Origin: Ustilago trichophora
Taxonomy: Eukaryota > Basidiomycota > Ustilaginomycetes > Ustilaginales > Ustilaginaceae
Reading direction: 5' to 3'
NCBI GenBank assembly: GCA_900323505.1
Contig: OOIN01000005.1
Location: forward strand, 434,001-498,000
DNA length: 64,000 nucleotides
Shown: piece by piece, positions 1 to 11,200 of the stretch
How positions within the stretch are numbered: the first letter of the stretch is position 1
How the letters are laid out: every line of letters begins with the position of its first letter
The notes under the pieces: generated by a model
What the model was told of the DNA's origin: nothing
The model's database searches: none
The model's input: only the letters and a program-made list of their open reading frames with translations
Translations under genes and position numbers: made by a program

Positions 1-92
<92 letters not shown>
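1..92. repeat. (TC)n microsatellite at the window edge
   Basis: An almost perfect TC dinucleotide array with one register slip near position 47. It runs off the left edge, so its full length is unknown. Confidence 0.97.
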
Positions 93-95
<3 letters not shown>

Positions 96-390
96 TGTTT
101 CTGATCTGATGGTCACCACTTGTAACTGTGTGTTAATGTTTTCGTATACCAATTTGAAGCTTTTTTTGGGGGGTTTGGGTCTTGCACGATGTATGTTGAT
201 GAGAAGGCTTGAAAGAGTGAAAGGGGATGGGGAGCAAGATGTAAGATTGGGGGGAGGAGAGAGTGATGGAAGTGATGTGTTAGGGTCTGTGCGGTGTGCA
301 AAATTGAATTGGGTATCGGATCGGAAATCGGATTTTCAAGAGTGGTTGAGCTGGCACTACTCCACCCTCGTGTTAGTCTTGAATGGGTGT

Positions 391-592
391 CCGTCTTTCT
401 CTGCCTTTCCTTGTCTTCCTGACTTTCATCTCTTCCTGCCTTTTCTTGTCTTTCTGCCTTTCCTTCTATCTCTGCCTTTCCTTCTATCTCTGCCTTTCCT
501 TCTCTTCCTGACTTTCCTTGTCTTCTTGCCTTTCCTTGTCTTCCTGACTTTCATCTCTTCCTGACTTTCCTTCTCTTCCTGACTTTCCCTTA
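391..592. repeat. Pyrimidine-rich degenerate minisatellite
   Basis: About 200 bp of nearly pure C/T on the + strand, built from loose 15-18 bp units of the type CTTTCCTTCTCTTCCTGA and CTTTCCTTCTATCTCTGC. It ends about 160 bp before the SEC39 start, so it lies in the promoter or 5' leader. An apparent Phe/Leu/Pro-rich open frame across it is only the repeat translated. Confidence 0.85.
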
Positions 593-751
593 AACTGACA
601 ACGGCTTTGATAGCGCATCAACCGTATACAGGTTGTGGAGTCGTACCTTTTTGCGCTTCATTCTGCCCTGATCTTTGTAGTGTTTTCGGTCGGCTGCACA
701 TTGCTTCCGACGAACGCTGTTCGGACGTCCTCTCGCACAGCAGCGCACATC

Positions 752-3700
752 ATGGCCTCCACACCAGCTGGTCCCAGTACCAGAACCCACAGCACCTCTT
801 CTCCGCGCAAACATAATCGCACCCAAGCAGACCGACAAATCCAACGGAGATGGATCCAGCTCATTGACCACTGGCACTCCTCCTCCTCCTCTAACCCCTC
901 TACCGCTACCCAACCGTTCGGCACAGCATCACGCGATCAGCTTGTCGAAGAAATCTCCCAACATGCACAGACGCTCTGTCGCACCATCAAGGATAAAACA
1001 TGGCTCTTGGATGCTTTCCAGCTCGGAATTCACGCCGTCCTCTTTCCCGAAAGTAGGATGCAGGAGATCAGCGATCAAGAAGAGCAGTCAAGAGTAGAAC
1101 AGTTGGGACAACAGCTCTTGCAGCTGGCTATACACTCTGTGGCTACACCATACCTTCGCAGTCTCAAAGAGCACAATGCAGAGACCTCTCGAGTAGAAGC
1201 GGTGCACAAGACAGTGGACAGATTCGAGCAGCTTTCGAAAAAGTTGTCGGTGGCAGAGCGACTGCGTGGGATCACAGAGTCGCTGGGATTGCCAACGCTG
1301 CCTTTGGCGCTGGTGCTCGAGGAAGAGAGTAGCACCCTCTTGCTGTGCCTGGCCAGCCTGCCTCAGGCGGCAATGCTGGTCGAGCCCCTGCTCAAGGCGT
1401 ATCCTTGGCTCGTGCAAGAGTCGGCGGACGTCAGATTGGCGATTGTTGCCCAGATGATGACTGCAGGTGCTGGCGGGAGAGAAGAGCACGCTGCACTCGC
1501 TGCTGCAGGACTTCTCATCGGCTGGAAGGATGGGAAAGAGGTGAGCATCTGGCAGTCTGCGCAAGGTGTGCAACAGCTCACATTGCAACAGCTGGTGGGG
1601 TTCTACAGTGGCCTGTTGGAGAGCTTGCGACAGACCAAATCTGATGCCGCAGCAAGCGCTCTTCTTGAAGTGCTGTCGGAAGAGTGGCAGGGCTCTGATG
1701 CGCAGACCGCTCTCACCCAACTCAAAACCACCATCTCTTTCAGCCCTGGTGCTCAACAACAACTGCAACCCACCTTCCCCGCAAACCAGTCCCGATTTGA
1801 CCTATCCTCGATTCAAGCCCTACGCAACCAAATCTCCACCACCACAACCACCATCAGTACAAGCAAGCAAGCACGCACCCAACTTGCAAAACAGCTCCTT
1901 GTCTCCAACTCTTCTTCCATCTCTGGACAGCTATCCCAGCTCGTCGACACATACGATAGCGCTTCGATGCGCAGTTTTGCCTTTGCAGTTGTGGCCGAAG
2001 CGAATCCGTCGGCAGAGATGGCGCGTTTGACGGCGGCAGTGCTGTACGCCAGACCGGCTGTTGGAGGCTTTCGTCTGGACTTGGATACTCCAAAATCGCT
2101 GTTGGACGAGGCCGAGGCCGTGCTTGCTCAGCAGCTTAAAGGGGGAAAGAGTAGTGAGAAAAGGGATTCGAAGCTAGGAAAGGCGCTGAGGAACGCCCTT
2201 AATGTGGATCGGAAGAGCGTGGTGCCGAGCTGTCAGTTGTTGACACTGTTGGCTAAGGAAGACGCCGTGGGTCTGCTAGGTGATGCACAGCAGCATGTTC
2301 AATGGTTGCGCGAGATTACCGCTTTGGTAGAGGGGCAGAATGACAAGCCGGAGATGCTGGATCTTTGCTGGATTGCTGCGTTTGGCGGCGCTGCCCATCT
2401 TTCCCGGGAGAGCAAAGCGGAGGCAGAGAACCAGCAAAAAGCAGCCCTCGACACCCTCGTAACCTCCTTTGCCACCGCCCATCCACCTCCATCCTCCCTC
2501 TCTGGTCGCCCCGCAGATCGTCCCAGTACAGCAGACACCTCTACCCTGCGCTTCAGAGCTGCGTGGGATTCCTTCTTCTACCGCACTCTTGAGCTGTGCA
2601 CCCCTCTGGGTGCGTTTGCCTTGATCTCCCAAGACCACGCCACCCGACTACTGCTCGCCCAAATCTTACGCACTGGTGATGTAGATCTCTTCAAATCCCT
2701 CACCTCTTCTTCTTCTTCTTCTTCTTCTTCTTCTTCAACTTCAACATTATCCCCTTCAGAATTGGAGGATCTGGTTCTCGACGTTTCAACATCTCTCTTT
2801 GACCAAGCTACCGTCGCCTCGACCCGATCCAAAGACATTCGACTCTCTCTCTCGATTCTATCGTCTCTATCCGTCACCTCCACTCGAGCTTTAGCCTTCA
2901 GAAACTTCGTCGAGGCAGCCTGTCGTCTATCCTCTTTCAAGATTCGTTCTCCCCTTCATCCCACTCTACCCTTAACGCCATCCGAAATCCGTGGGACACA
3001 GGACAAGATGAACCTCATCTCGTTGCTTCTGGCTAGTCAAGAGGACGCGTTCAAGTCACCTGAACTTGTACTTGACCTAGCTATGCGGTTGTGTAGTCTC
3101 GCACCCCTTTCGGTGGGGGAGAAGGGGTTGGTGGAGGCACGGACGTTGGCCATGTTAACAGAGAGCGCTGTGGCGGCGGAAAGTTTTGAGGAAGCTTCTG
3201 GATTTGTACAGCGTTTGATTGCACAGTGTCGTCAGCAAAAAACAGAAGCGGGAAAAAAAGTGGTCGAGTTGGGTTGGAAATCAAGTTTGCAGTTGGCAAA
3301 ACATCCCAATTGGACCGATACACCAGGACGCATTCGATCGTTGGGTAATGCTATGGTATTGTGCCCCACGGAGCAGCTTGGTGGAACGTTGAGGCTGTGG
3401 GAAAGGTTACAGTTGCAACTGGAGGAAGAGTTGGAGAGTGGGGGGATGGTTTTCAACGAGGGTTCTACGAGGAAGGGTGGTTATGCGGGTGCGGGTGCGA
3501 TCAATTGGGCAGGAGGGGGAATGGGAGATTTGCTAAGCTCTCAAACGGCAGCTGCAGCAGAGCTCGTGGGGAGTGCGGCAAATTTGCTCCCTCTTAGCTT
3601 CTCCCCCCTTAGCTACTTTGGCTCTTCTTCTTCTTCTTCTTCTTCTTCTTCCACCATCCCACAAACCTCCACAACGACAACATTGAAGAATAGAGATGAA

Positions 3701-3967
3701 AAAGAGGTGGACGAAAGAACGGCGAAACTTTTCGACTTTGATAACCTCTCCGGTGCTTCCCAATCTGCATCGGATAAGAATTACGTTGATCCAACAGAAA
3801 GAGCCGTAAGAGCCGCTAGGGCTGCAAGAGATTTCCTCGGTTGGAAGGGTCAACGTTCTCAAGATGCTCAAGATGGACAAGATGCAAGCGTGACAAGTGC
3901 GGGTGGATTGGGTGGATTTAGCTTCAGTCGTGGAGTTGGGTGGTTAATTGGCGAAGAGAAACGTTGA
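752..3967 (+). CDS. SEC39: Sec39-domain protein, subunit of the Dsl1/NRZ ER tethering complex
   Basis: A 1071-codon single exon. Sec39 (Dsl3, NBAS in animals) belongs to the ER complex that tethers COPI vesicles returning from the Golgi. Support is the C-terminal block of the family: around residues 735-870 there is a run including SRLSSFKI-like text, the SPIEIR-type motif (here TPSEIRG) and ARTLAMLTESA, followed by a LGNAMVLCPTEQL segment, as in fungal Sec39 proteins. No signal peptide or membrane span is needed for this peripheral protein. The ATG at 752 is used because the frame upstream holds no other ATG. Two pure serine runs (bases about 2706-2737 and 3626-3651) are encoded by TCT/TTC microsatellites and lie in predicted loops. 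The gene is convergent with MED21. The family call is sound; complex membership follows from homology. Confidence 0.88.
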   Translation: MASTPAGPSTRTHSTSSPRKHNRTQADRQIQRRWIQLIDHWHSSSSSNPSTATQPFGTASRDQLVEEISQHAQTLCRTIKDKTWLLDAFQLGIHAVLFPESRMQEISDQEEQSRVEQLGQQLLQLAIHSVATPYLRSLKEHNAETSRVEAVHKTVDRFEQLSKKLSVAERLRGITESLGLPTLPLALVLEEESSTLLLCLASLPQAAMLVEPLLKAYPWLVQESADVRLAIVAQMMTAGAGGREEHAALAAAGLLIGWKDGKEVSIWQSAQGVQQLTLQQLVGFYSGLLESLRQTKSDAAASALLEVLSEEWQGSDAQTALTQLKTTISFSPGAQQQLQPTFPANQSRFDLSSIQALRNQISTTTTTISTSKQARTQLAKQLLVSNSSSISGQLSQLVDTYDSASMRSFAFAVVAEANPSAEMARLTAAVLYARPAVGGFRLDLDTPKSLLDEAEAVLAQQLKGGKSSEKRDSKLGKALRNALNVDRKSVVPSCQLLTLLAKEDAVGLLGDAQQHVQWLREITALVEGQNDKPEMLDLCWIAAFGGAAHLSRESKAEAENQQKAALDTLVTSFATAHPPPSSLSGRPADRPSTADTSTLRFRAAWDSFFYRTLELCTPLGAFALISQDHATRLLLAQILRTGDVDLFKSLTSSSSSSSSSSSTSTLSPSELEDLVLDVSTSLFDQATVASTRSKDIRLSLSILSSLSVTSTRALAFRNFVEAACRLSSFKIRSPLHPTLPLTPSEIRGTQDKMNLISLLLASQEDAFKSPELVLDLAMRLCSLAPLSVGEKGLVEARTLAMLTESAVAAESFEEASGFVQRLIAQCRQQKTEAGKKVVELGWKSSLQLAKHPNWTDTPGRIRSLGNAMVLCPTEQLGGTLRLWERLQLQLEEELESGGMVFNEGSTRKGGYAGAGAINWAGGGMGDLLSSQTAAAAELVGSAANLLPLSFSPLSYFGSSSSSSSSSSTIPQTSTTTTLKNRDEKEVDERTAKLFDFDNLSGASQSASDKNYVDPTERAVRAARAARDFLGWKGQRSQDAQDGQDASVTSAGGLGGFSFSRGVGWLIGEEKR

Positions 3968-4211
3968 AAGTTTTTGGATCTCTTGTTTGAAAGGCTTGTT
4001 GCATGCATCGTTCTTTGTTGTATTTTTGTGAAGAGGTTATGGTTTTTGCACATTCAATGTGATGACAATTGTGTGTGTGTGTGTGATGAAAAAGGATTTT
4101 GTGTTTGAGAGGTAGAGATGTGTTTTTTGAAAGATTGCCTGGGTATGTGGTGTTGTACAAATAAAGGTTGTCAAAATGTTGGTCTATTTCCTCATCTCAC
4201 CTGTACCTCGT

Positions 4212-4691
4212 CTATTGTTCCCGTGTCTCTTGACTCTGCTCCTTACTTTCCTCCAACTCTCTAACCAACCATCCTCTCCCATCCCTTAATCGATCTCCTA
4301 AAAACCTCGACGAGTCCTCCACCTCCTTCTTCAACTCGTCCACCTCTTTTACCACCCTTTTATATTCCATATTAACCTCTTGCATTTCGCGTTGCAATCC
4401 ATCCAACTCGCTCTTCAACTCTTGCTCACCTCCTAATGCTTCTTCTGTAGGTAAGTGTAAAATGATGGATCGAATACTTTCCGCCTTCTCCACAAGGTCA
4501 GTAACGAGTTCAGAAATCGCCTCGTCCATCTCATCGACCGAAATTGCCTCGGTCTTACCTAAGATCGTCAAGGGAATCGTAGAAGAAGGAAGTGTCATAT
4601 GAATGGCTTTACGAGAGGTGTAGGCGATAGAAGAGGACATGATGGATAGGAGAAGATCTAGAGCGCTGTCTAGTTGGGTGAGAACGTCCAT
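4212..4691 (-). CDS. MED21: Mediator complex subunit 21
   Basis: A 159-codon gene. Med21/Srb7 is an essential middle-module Mediator subunit that pairs with Med7 in a coiled-coil hinge and helps pass activator signals to RNA polymerase II in the nucleus. The N-terminus MDVLTQLDSALDLLL matches the family's D-x-LTQLQ-x2-LD opening, followed by a helix and then a long charged coiled coil (about residues 95-155) rich in Glu/Lys with few prolines. Length fits the family (130-170 aa). The start ATG is the first residue of the conserved motif. It is tail-to-tail with SEC39 (244 bp spacer with a short GT run) and shares a 617 bp divergent promoter with STE14. Confidence 0.85.
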   Translation of the reverse strand: MDVLTQLDSALDLLLSIMSSSIAYTSRKAIHMTLPSSTIPLTILGKTEAISVDEMDEAISELVTDLVEKAESIRSIILHLPTEEALGGEQELKSELDGLQREMQEVNMEYKRVVKEVDELKKEVEDSSRFLGDRLRDGRGWLVRELEESKEQSQETREQ

Positions 4692-5308
4692 CTTTCCCTT
4701 CTTTTTTTTCTCCTTTGTTGTATGTGGGCCAGGTTTTGCTAGGATGTGTTGTTGATTGATTGGAGTGGATTGACTGTGGATTTATTGGGTGATGTTGTGC
4801 AGTGATTTTTGGATGTTTGGCAATATGCGAGATGGGTGTGGTGTTGGATGAAGAGATGATGAGGAGGAGGAGCAAGTTTGTCAAATGAATGCAGCGCTTT
4901 GGGTGGAGTAGCAGGTCCCGAATTCCGAACATTTGCAGCCAACTTTTCTTCTCACCGCGCACTTACCAGCTTGGACCCTGAATTATTGTTTTCAAACGTT
5001 TCCTTCGCTTTGTCTCCCTTTTCGCTTTGCGTTCACACGCTCTTCCCCTTTGTTGTCATTCCTGAAGAAAGGGACTTTGACAAAACTTTACACATATATC
5101 TCGATATCATCAAAGGAACCTCTTTCCTACCCATTTTTGTGCAGATCCCTCCTTTTGGGTTTCCGAATTGAGCTCGCGGGCTGGCTTTTGCAATTCAGTG
5201 GTACAGTAAGGTAAGTGGTCGCGCTGGATACTGGGTATTTAAGCCAACTTGCTGATCTATTCTTTCTTCCCTTTTCTCCCTCATTGACCTTTCGTACTGT
5301 TGCAAAAT
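4692..5308. promoter_or_regulatory. Shared divergent promoter region MED21 / STE14
   Basis: 617 bp between two divergent starts. It contains pyrimidine-rich stretches on the STE14 side (about 5255-5285) and one TACAGTA heptamer at 5202-5208. No convincing TATA box or coding potential was seen. Confidence 0.55.
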
Positions 5309-6289
5309 ATGACAGACATCAAAGATTCGGAAGAGATCGATTCGAGTTTGGCGTCTTCTAGCATGCCGTCCTCTCCTACCACCTCTTCCACCACTACTAC
5401 CTCTTCCTCCTCCTGTGGAGTGAGTAGCCTCGACTCCCACCACGGCGCCAACGAAGGCATGACGACAACTAAACATGGTCGTAACCCTCAATTTCATTCC
5501 ATCCCATCATCTTCCCGATCTTGGCTCCAATGGCTTTCTGACAAGTATACGATCCAATACGTCATCCCCACCGCTTACGCCCCCGCCGCGCTCCAAATTA
5601 GCAATACTGTCTTCCCCCTTGGCCTTCTCTTCGGTCTCGTCCTTCCCCGTACCCTCAAATTCCTCTATCACACCTTGACCTTCTCCGCAACCGCCAAAGA
5701 AGCCGGAGGATGGTGGACTTTGCCCCAACTCTCCATCTATCTTTGTAGCTGGATCTCATTCCACATGCTCGAATTCACCGTTACCGCCTCGTACAACCCC
5801 ACTCGACTCTTCTCCGATTCCTTCCTACTTAACAATGGAATTCACTATCACATCGCCCATCTCTTGTCCCTCTTGGAATTCGCTCTCACCGCCCATTTCT
5901 ATCCACACCTCAAAGCTATTTCTTTATATACTTACATAGGATTGGCATTGATTCTCTTTGGTCAAACATTGAGAAGTCTAGCAATGATTCATGCGAGTAA
6001 CAACTTTTCCCACCTGTTGGCGTTTCAAAAACGCTCAGATCATCACTTGGTTACCACGGGAGTATATGGATATACGAGACATCCGAGCTATGTAGGATTT
6101 ACTTATTGGGCTTTGGGAACCCAGGTACTGCTAGGTAACAAGTTGGCATTGGTAGGTTTCATTGGTACTTTGTGGTTGTTTTTCAGTAGAAGAATCAGGG
6201 CAGAGGAGAAGGCACTCGTGGAATTCTTTGGTGATGAATATACGACCTATAGGAAGAGGGTGCCAAGTGGGTTGCCTTTTATCAAGTAG
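5309..6289 (+). CDS. STE14: Protein-S-isoprenylcysteine O-methyltransferase
   Basis: A 326-codon single exon. Ste14/ICMT uses S-adenosylmethionine to methylate the C-terminal farnesyl- or geranylgeranyl-cysteine of CAAX proteins in the ER membrane. In smuts the substrates should include lipopeptide mating pheromones and Ras/Rho GTPases (family knowledge). Visible hallmarks are several hydrophobic spans between residues 85 and 235, the SAM-site block GVYGYTRHPSYVGF (about 251-264), then a hydrophobic hairpin and the RIRAEEKAL..FGDEY..Y signature (about 295-316), ending close to the C-terminus as expected. The N-terminal 70 residues are Ser/Thr-rich and not conserved. The ATG at 5309 is the first in frame after the pyrimidine-rich leader. 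Confidence 0.95.
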   Translation: MTDIKDSEEIDSSLASSSMPSSPTTSSTTTTSSSSCGVSSLDSHHGANEGMTTTKHGRNPQFHSIPSSSRSWLQWLSDKYTIQYVIPTAYAPAALQISNTVFPLGLLFGLVLPRTLKFLYHTLTFSATAKEAGGWWTLPQLSIYLCSWISFHMLEFTVTASYNPTRLFSDSFLLNNGIHYHIAHLLSLLEFALTAHFYPHLKAISLYTYIGLALILFGQTLRSLAMIHASNNFSHLLAFQKRSDHHLVTTGVYGYTRHPSYVGFTYWALGTQVLLGNKLALVGFIGTLWLFFSRRIRAEEKALVEFFGDEYTTYRKRVPSGLPFIK

Positions 6290-7011
6290 GGAATTTTGTT
6301 ACAAGAGGTTATGTGTGGTTGCTATGGGGCTTGGTTGTGATACAATCACCCGCAAGATAGTCTGGTGGATGTCAAGATGGTTTTGGATCAGCATTGTAAT
6401 GCAAGTATGAACAAAAGATAATTATAAGTGAGCAATCAAATGGGATCTTGTTCGAAGCGGATCAATTGTGTAATATGTCTTTTTCGCTACTGCCGGTCAA
6501 AGGCTGTTTTTATAAGTTGATGGTAGTTATGCGAGAAATGTCGGACCCGAACTCACGCTCGGCAACCATGAAAGAAACAAACTCAGGTCAAAGAGAGACA
6601 CACAACTAAAGATCACGACAGCTTTGCTCCTTTATGCGAGTCGGACCCCCGCCGACCAAATGGAGCAACACAGTAGCATACCATATCAACTTTGCGGCTT
6701 GAGTCCCGTTCCCCAATTCGATCAGCTGAATCAACCGAGCCAACCAAAGATCGATTGACATTTTCACCTATTTCGTACCGACGTCTTTGCATCAAGCAGA
6801 GAGAGGGTGAGAATCAGAGTGAGAGTGAGAAAGAGGGAGCGCAAGCGTGGATATGGATTGAATTGTGAAATAGTTATCGAGAGTTGCAAAAAAGTAGTGC
6901 TGCAATGTGTTGTGCTGAGAGTGTGATATCGGAAAGCCAGTCCGATTTGTTGTAGAGTGACAGCGCTCGCTTGGTCCACCTCATACCACGCACCACCACC
7001 ATATGATCGTG

Positions 7012-7040
7012 TCACACACGCACACACACACACACACACG
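7012..7040. repeat. (CA)n microsatellite
   Basis: ACACACGCACACAC-type dinucleotide array with a single G interruption. Confidence 0.9.
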
Positions 7041-7230
7041 GTCCACACAAATTGAGTCGCGAACGTCGAAAAAAACGAAATACTGTAGGCAAGAGATCCG
7101 CCTTGATTTATTTGTATCATTATTGTTATTCTTTGTCTTAAGCGCCCGTGTCTGCTATCGAGGCTTGGACAGGAGGAAGGAAAGGTTTGGGTAAGAGGCG
7201 TTTTTTAGGCTCCACCCGGATCCCGTGCCA

Positions 7231-7233
<3 letters not shown>

Positions 7234-7261
<28 letters not shown>

Positions 7262-7275
7262 GCAAAAAAAAAAAA
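7234..7275. repeat. Poly(A) tracts
   Basis: A run of 28 A, then GC, then a further run of 12 A. Exact lengths of such homopolymers are prone to sequencing error. Confidence 0.85.
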
Positions 7276-8225
7276 CACACAAAAAAACAGCAGCTGAAGC
7301 ATGGTGAATTTCAGCATTTCAACCCGATCAAAATGGATCAGAGACAAAAGAAAAGAAAGAGTGATCATCTTGGCTTCTTGTTGCAACTCATCTCTGGTTG
7401 CTTCAAAGGAGAACAGTTGACAAGGTGTGAGAGATGGAAGTCTGGGATAGCGAGGAAGGGTTGTCAGATACCGTAACAACAATGCCAAATCGCCGGGGGG
7501 GGGATTTTTAGTTATTTTTTGGCTTGTCACTCCGACTCAACGCAGCCCTGCTTAATTGTGACAGAAGTGAAAGAGACATCGCACGCATCACATCGCCGTG
7601 GACAAGCTGCAATTTTTATTTTTATTTTAATTTCTTTTTTTTTAATTTGTCGCGGCTGGCTTCGTGTCTGTGCATGTCTCACGATCCCTTTTCTTTTTCA
7701 AAGAGGTAAGCGCTGCAAGGGTGAGGAAATTGCAACGCCGATCGAAGCAAATCTATCAACCCACCAGCAAAGAAAAGAAAAGAAAAGAAAAAAACGCGCC
7801 CATCTGCTGCTCTTGCACACAGCCCTGAACTCAGACTGAGAGGGGTGAGAAATTCATCTGTCGCTTCTCTCTCTCACCCTGCATAACTGTGTAGCAGCAA
7901 CAGGGCTGTCCTCGAGCTGGCATATCGGTCATTCGACAAGCAATAACTGTCGTTCGTTGTTTCCGATACCATCCTCTTCACTTTTATCATTCATCACTAC
8001 TTGTTGTTGCGCTGATTGGGAGTGGAGCTTCACTCTACACCTCTTGATATCGACAATACAAACAGTGTGGGCAACTCACTCCTCCTCCTCCTCTTCCATC
8101 ATCATCATCATCATCTGCTTAAAGACGACAACGACATGGCGTTGCACGATTTGTCCTCCTCCTAGATGCTCTGACTCACTCTTACCTGGAGTCTTGATTT
8201 GCAACTCGCTTTCCAATCCTCCGAC

Positions 8226-11200
8226 ATGTCCAACGTCATGATGGGTTTGGGCCGAAATCGTCCATCGGCATCCTTCCGACTGGCGCTATTGACACTGCTT
8301 TGGTTCTGCATTACTTTGAGCTCTGCACAAACCGTCACAGAGATTGTCACCTTCACTACAGGCTCAGCCTCTCTCAACACTCCCACCAGAACCGCAGCTC
8401 CTGCAGGCAATGCCACCGCCACACGCACCCAAGCTCAGGTCACCAGCACCACCATTCCCGAGCTCCAACTCACCGGTCCTCAAGTACCCTTTTTGCTCCA
8501 AAAACCCATCCCTGCTCAGTACGACGATCTCACGCGCAAGGTCGCCTCCCGTATGAAGGATGTCTATTTCACAGGCTGCCCCGCAGATCAGGTCAACTAT
8601 GTCGATCCCGCTTTGCGCATCAACATCTCTGCCGTATATACCCAGTTCGATCCCGATCTCGGCAGCAGTCGCATCCTTTCCGAACAAAACAGTTACGACT
8701 CGGGTGTGCTCCGTATCACTGCAGTCGGCGCTACCGATTCACAGGGCAGGACCGTCAACACCAATGTCACGCCACAATTGCTCAGCACTCTGTCGGTCGA
8801 AACTCAGTTCCTCACTTTCAGCGTCTTTCGAAATGATTCGTACCTCTGCGATAGTCTCTATCCTGTCGCACCCGATCCAAATGGTACAGTGATCAATGGG
8901 GTGGTGATTCAACCTGCCGGCTGTCTGTATGGTCCAGGTCAGGTGTCACTCGGTGTAGGCATTCCTTTGAATGACTCCTTCACTCTGGGAACACTGTGGA
9001 CTCGCATCCGTCTCAGCGACACCTCTTCCCCACCGCTCGACATTGCCTGCATCGAAGTCTACGCCAGCCCGTACGATGACAGCAAATGGTACTGGGATCT
9101 CATCTTTTGGTTTCCTGTCGCCCTCACCATCGGCTACTTTGTCGTTATCGCCCTCGGTCGCATCTTTTGCGCCCTCACCTCCCGCGCTCGAGCCTTCAAG
9201 CACAAGGCCAGAGAAGGAAGCCAGCCCAACATCATCAAAGACACCATCGCTCCCACCCTTGTCTCCTCCATCACGGGCCAAAAGCTCGCCCTCAGCGCTT
9301 CGCTCCTACGCTTCGCTACGCCCGGTTGCTGGGATATCATCCTCCACACCCAGTTCGTAGCCGCCATCTCAATGGTGGCCGTGCGATGGCCCGAATTTTC
9401 GTATGGATTCTTCAAACAGGCAGCTTGGTCGACCTTGACGGGCAACGTGACCATCATCCGTCCGATGCAATTGAATAGCCAGTTCAATCTGGTCTCGACT
9501 AATGCAACACTGCCATCGGGCGATATCAGCTCACAGTTCAGCAATCGCACCTCGCCACTCTATATGAACGACCGAGCTGCCAACAGGTTGATGAATCTCG
9601 ATGGCGCTAGTCCTGGTATGGATGCATATGCACATGCGATCGGGTTGAGGACCCGTGATCTCTTTGGGACGTGTCTCTCGATCTGGTTTTTCATCGTCGC
9701 AGCCATCGTCGGCATCTCGCTGCTGGTGTGGATCGTAGACTCGTTCCACGACACCTTTTTGCGGCTGCAGAAACGAAGGGAGGACGGTTACAACCTCAAC
9801 GTGACCGATGGAAGCGCTGCAGTCGAAACAAAAGAGATGATCGAAGCGGACGACGATCAACCCCGCTCATCTCTCAGCCGACCAGGAGGCTACCGTTTCA
9901 TCGGCACCGGCAGCAAACGACTATTCGGATCCAGCGACAACACCTTTCACTTCCGCATGCTGCATGGCAACATCTTGCGCGCCATCTTCCTCTTTCACCT
10001 TCCCATCACCATTTTCACCACCTACCAGATGGCAAACGCCGACATCTTCTCGGCTACATCCGTCGGCCTGGCCGGGTTGGCGTTTGCATTCCTCTCCGTC
10101 CTCGCTCCCGTTTACGCTGTCTTTTGCATCAGTCGCGCACCAACAGCGAAACTCTACGACTCGATCGGAACACTCGCAGCCTACGGACCCGTGTATAACA
10201 ACTACAGCCCCGGCTCGCAGCTCTTTTGCGTCGTCGATTTCGCACGCACGTTTGTGCTAGGTGTCGTCATCGGCGCAGGTCAGGCGAGTGGAAGTGCACA
10301 GGCCATCATTATACTCGTCTTTGAGATCATGTTTGCTCTGGCCTGCAGTCTTTGGTTGCCATGGGGTGAGGGTGCTATGATGGGCCCCGTCAGCTTTGTG
10401 GCTAATGTGTTGCGCATCATTACGGCTGTATTGCTGCTGTTGCTCAGCCCGTTGGTCGATTTTGGCAGGGAGCCAAATGGCTGGTTTACATATGTCATTT
10501 TGCTCATCCAGGCGATTCTGTACGTCTGTGCCGGGCTGATCCTGATTGTCAAGATGGTGGAAGGCTTGATGCGGCTCTTGGGTCGCGCGTCGTTTGACGA
10601 GCGTGCCTCGCCTCGTCTATCTGGTCTCAGCGGTGCAGTTCGCAAGATCAAGAAGAGGAAAGAACGAAAGCTGCAGCTGAGCAAAAAGGCCAAACCATCA
10701 CGGACGAGGCCACTCAACCGCTCGACCAGCACCAACACGCAGACGCTCATGCTCGCCAGTTTGGGCAAGGAGAGCTCGACGGGTGAAAACACACCCGCAG
10801 TTCCATCGTCCCCACGAAAGCTTAGCACCTCGTTGCCGTCGACCATGTCGATGGGCCGCATGCCGATGCATTCGCGTCAGGCTTCTTATGCGTCGTACCT
10901 GGATAGCCAGTTTCAGGGCAGGAGATCGCCAGCGGATATGCTGGCTGATGGCAACGGGCCGTATTCAACGTATCTGAGGGGGGATCCGCACGATGAGGGG
11001 TATATCATGGCTGCACTGCCGCCGACGGTTGCCAGTGGTAGGCCGGTATCTCCGCCGCCACAGCTGCATCAGTGGAGCGGGAGACAGTCTCCACCACCCG
11101 CTTCACAGACGGGGTTCGTTCGAATGGGAGGTGGACGGGCAACCGACTCGGCACCTTACCAAGCTCTTCACGGTGCAGCTGGTGGACAGCTCCCTCGACC

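Larger units (their letters stand above)
6290..8225. other. Intergenic region STE14 to TRP-like gene, microsatellite-bearing
   Basis: About 1.9 kb with no supported gene. It holds a CA repeat, A-runs, short T-runs, and just upstream of the channel gene a CT-rich leader with a (CAT)-type run near 8099-8114. Open frames here are short and low-complexity. Part of it is presumably the 3' UTR of STE14 and a long promoter/5' UTR for the channel gene. Confidence 0.6.

Noticed and set aside
1..100. Possible telomere at the left edge
   Set aside because: The array is TC dinucleotide, not TTAGGG-type repeats.
109..564. 151-codon open frame over the 5' minisatellite
   Set aside because: Its second half is only the pyrimidine repeat translated as Phe-Leu-Pro.
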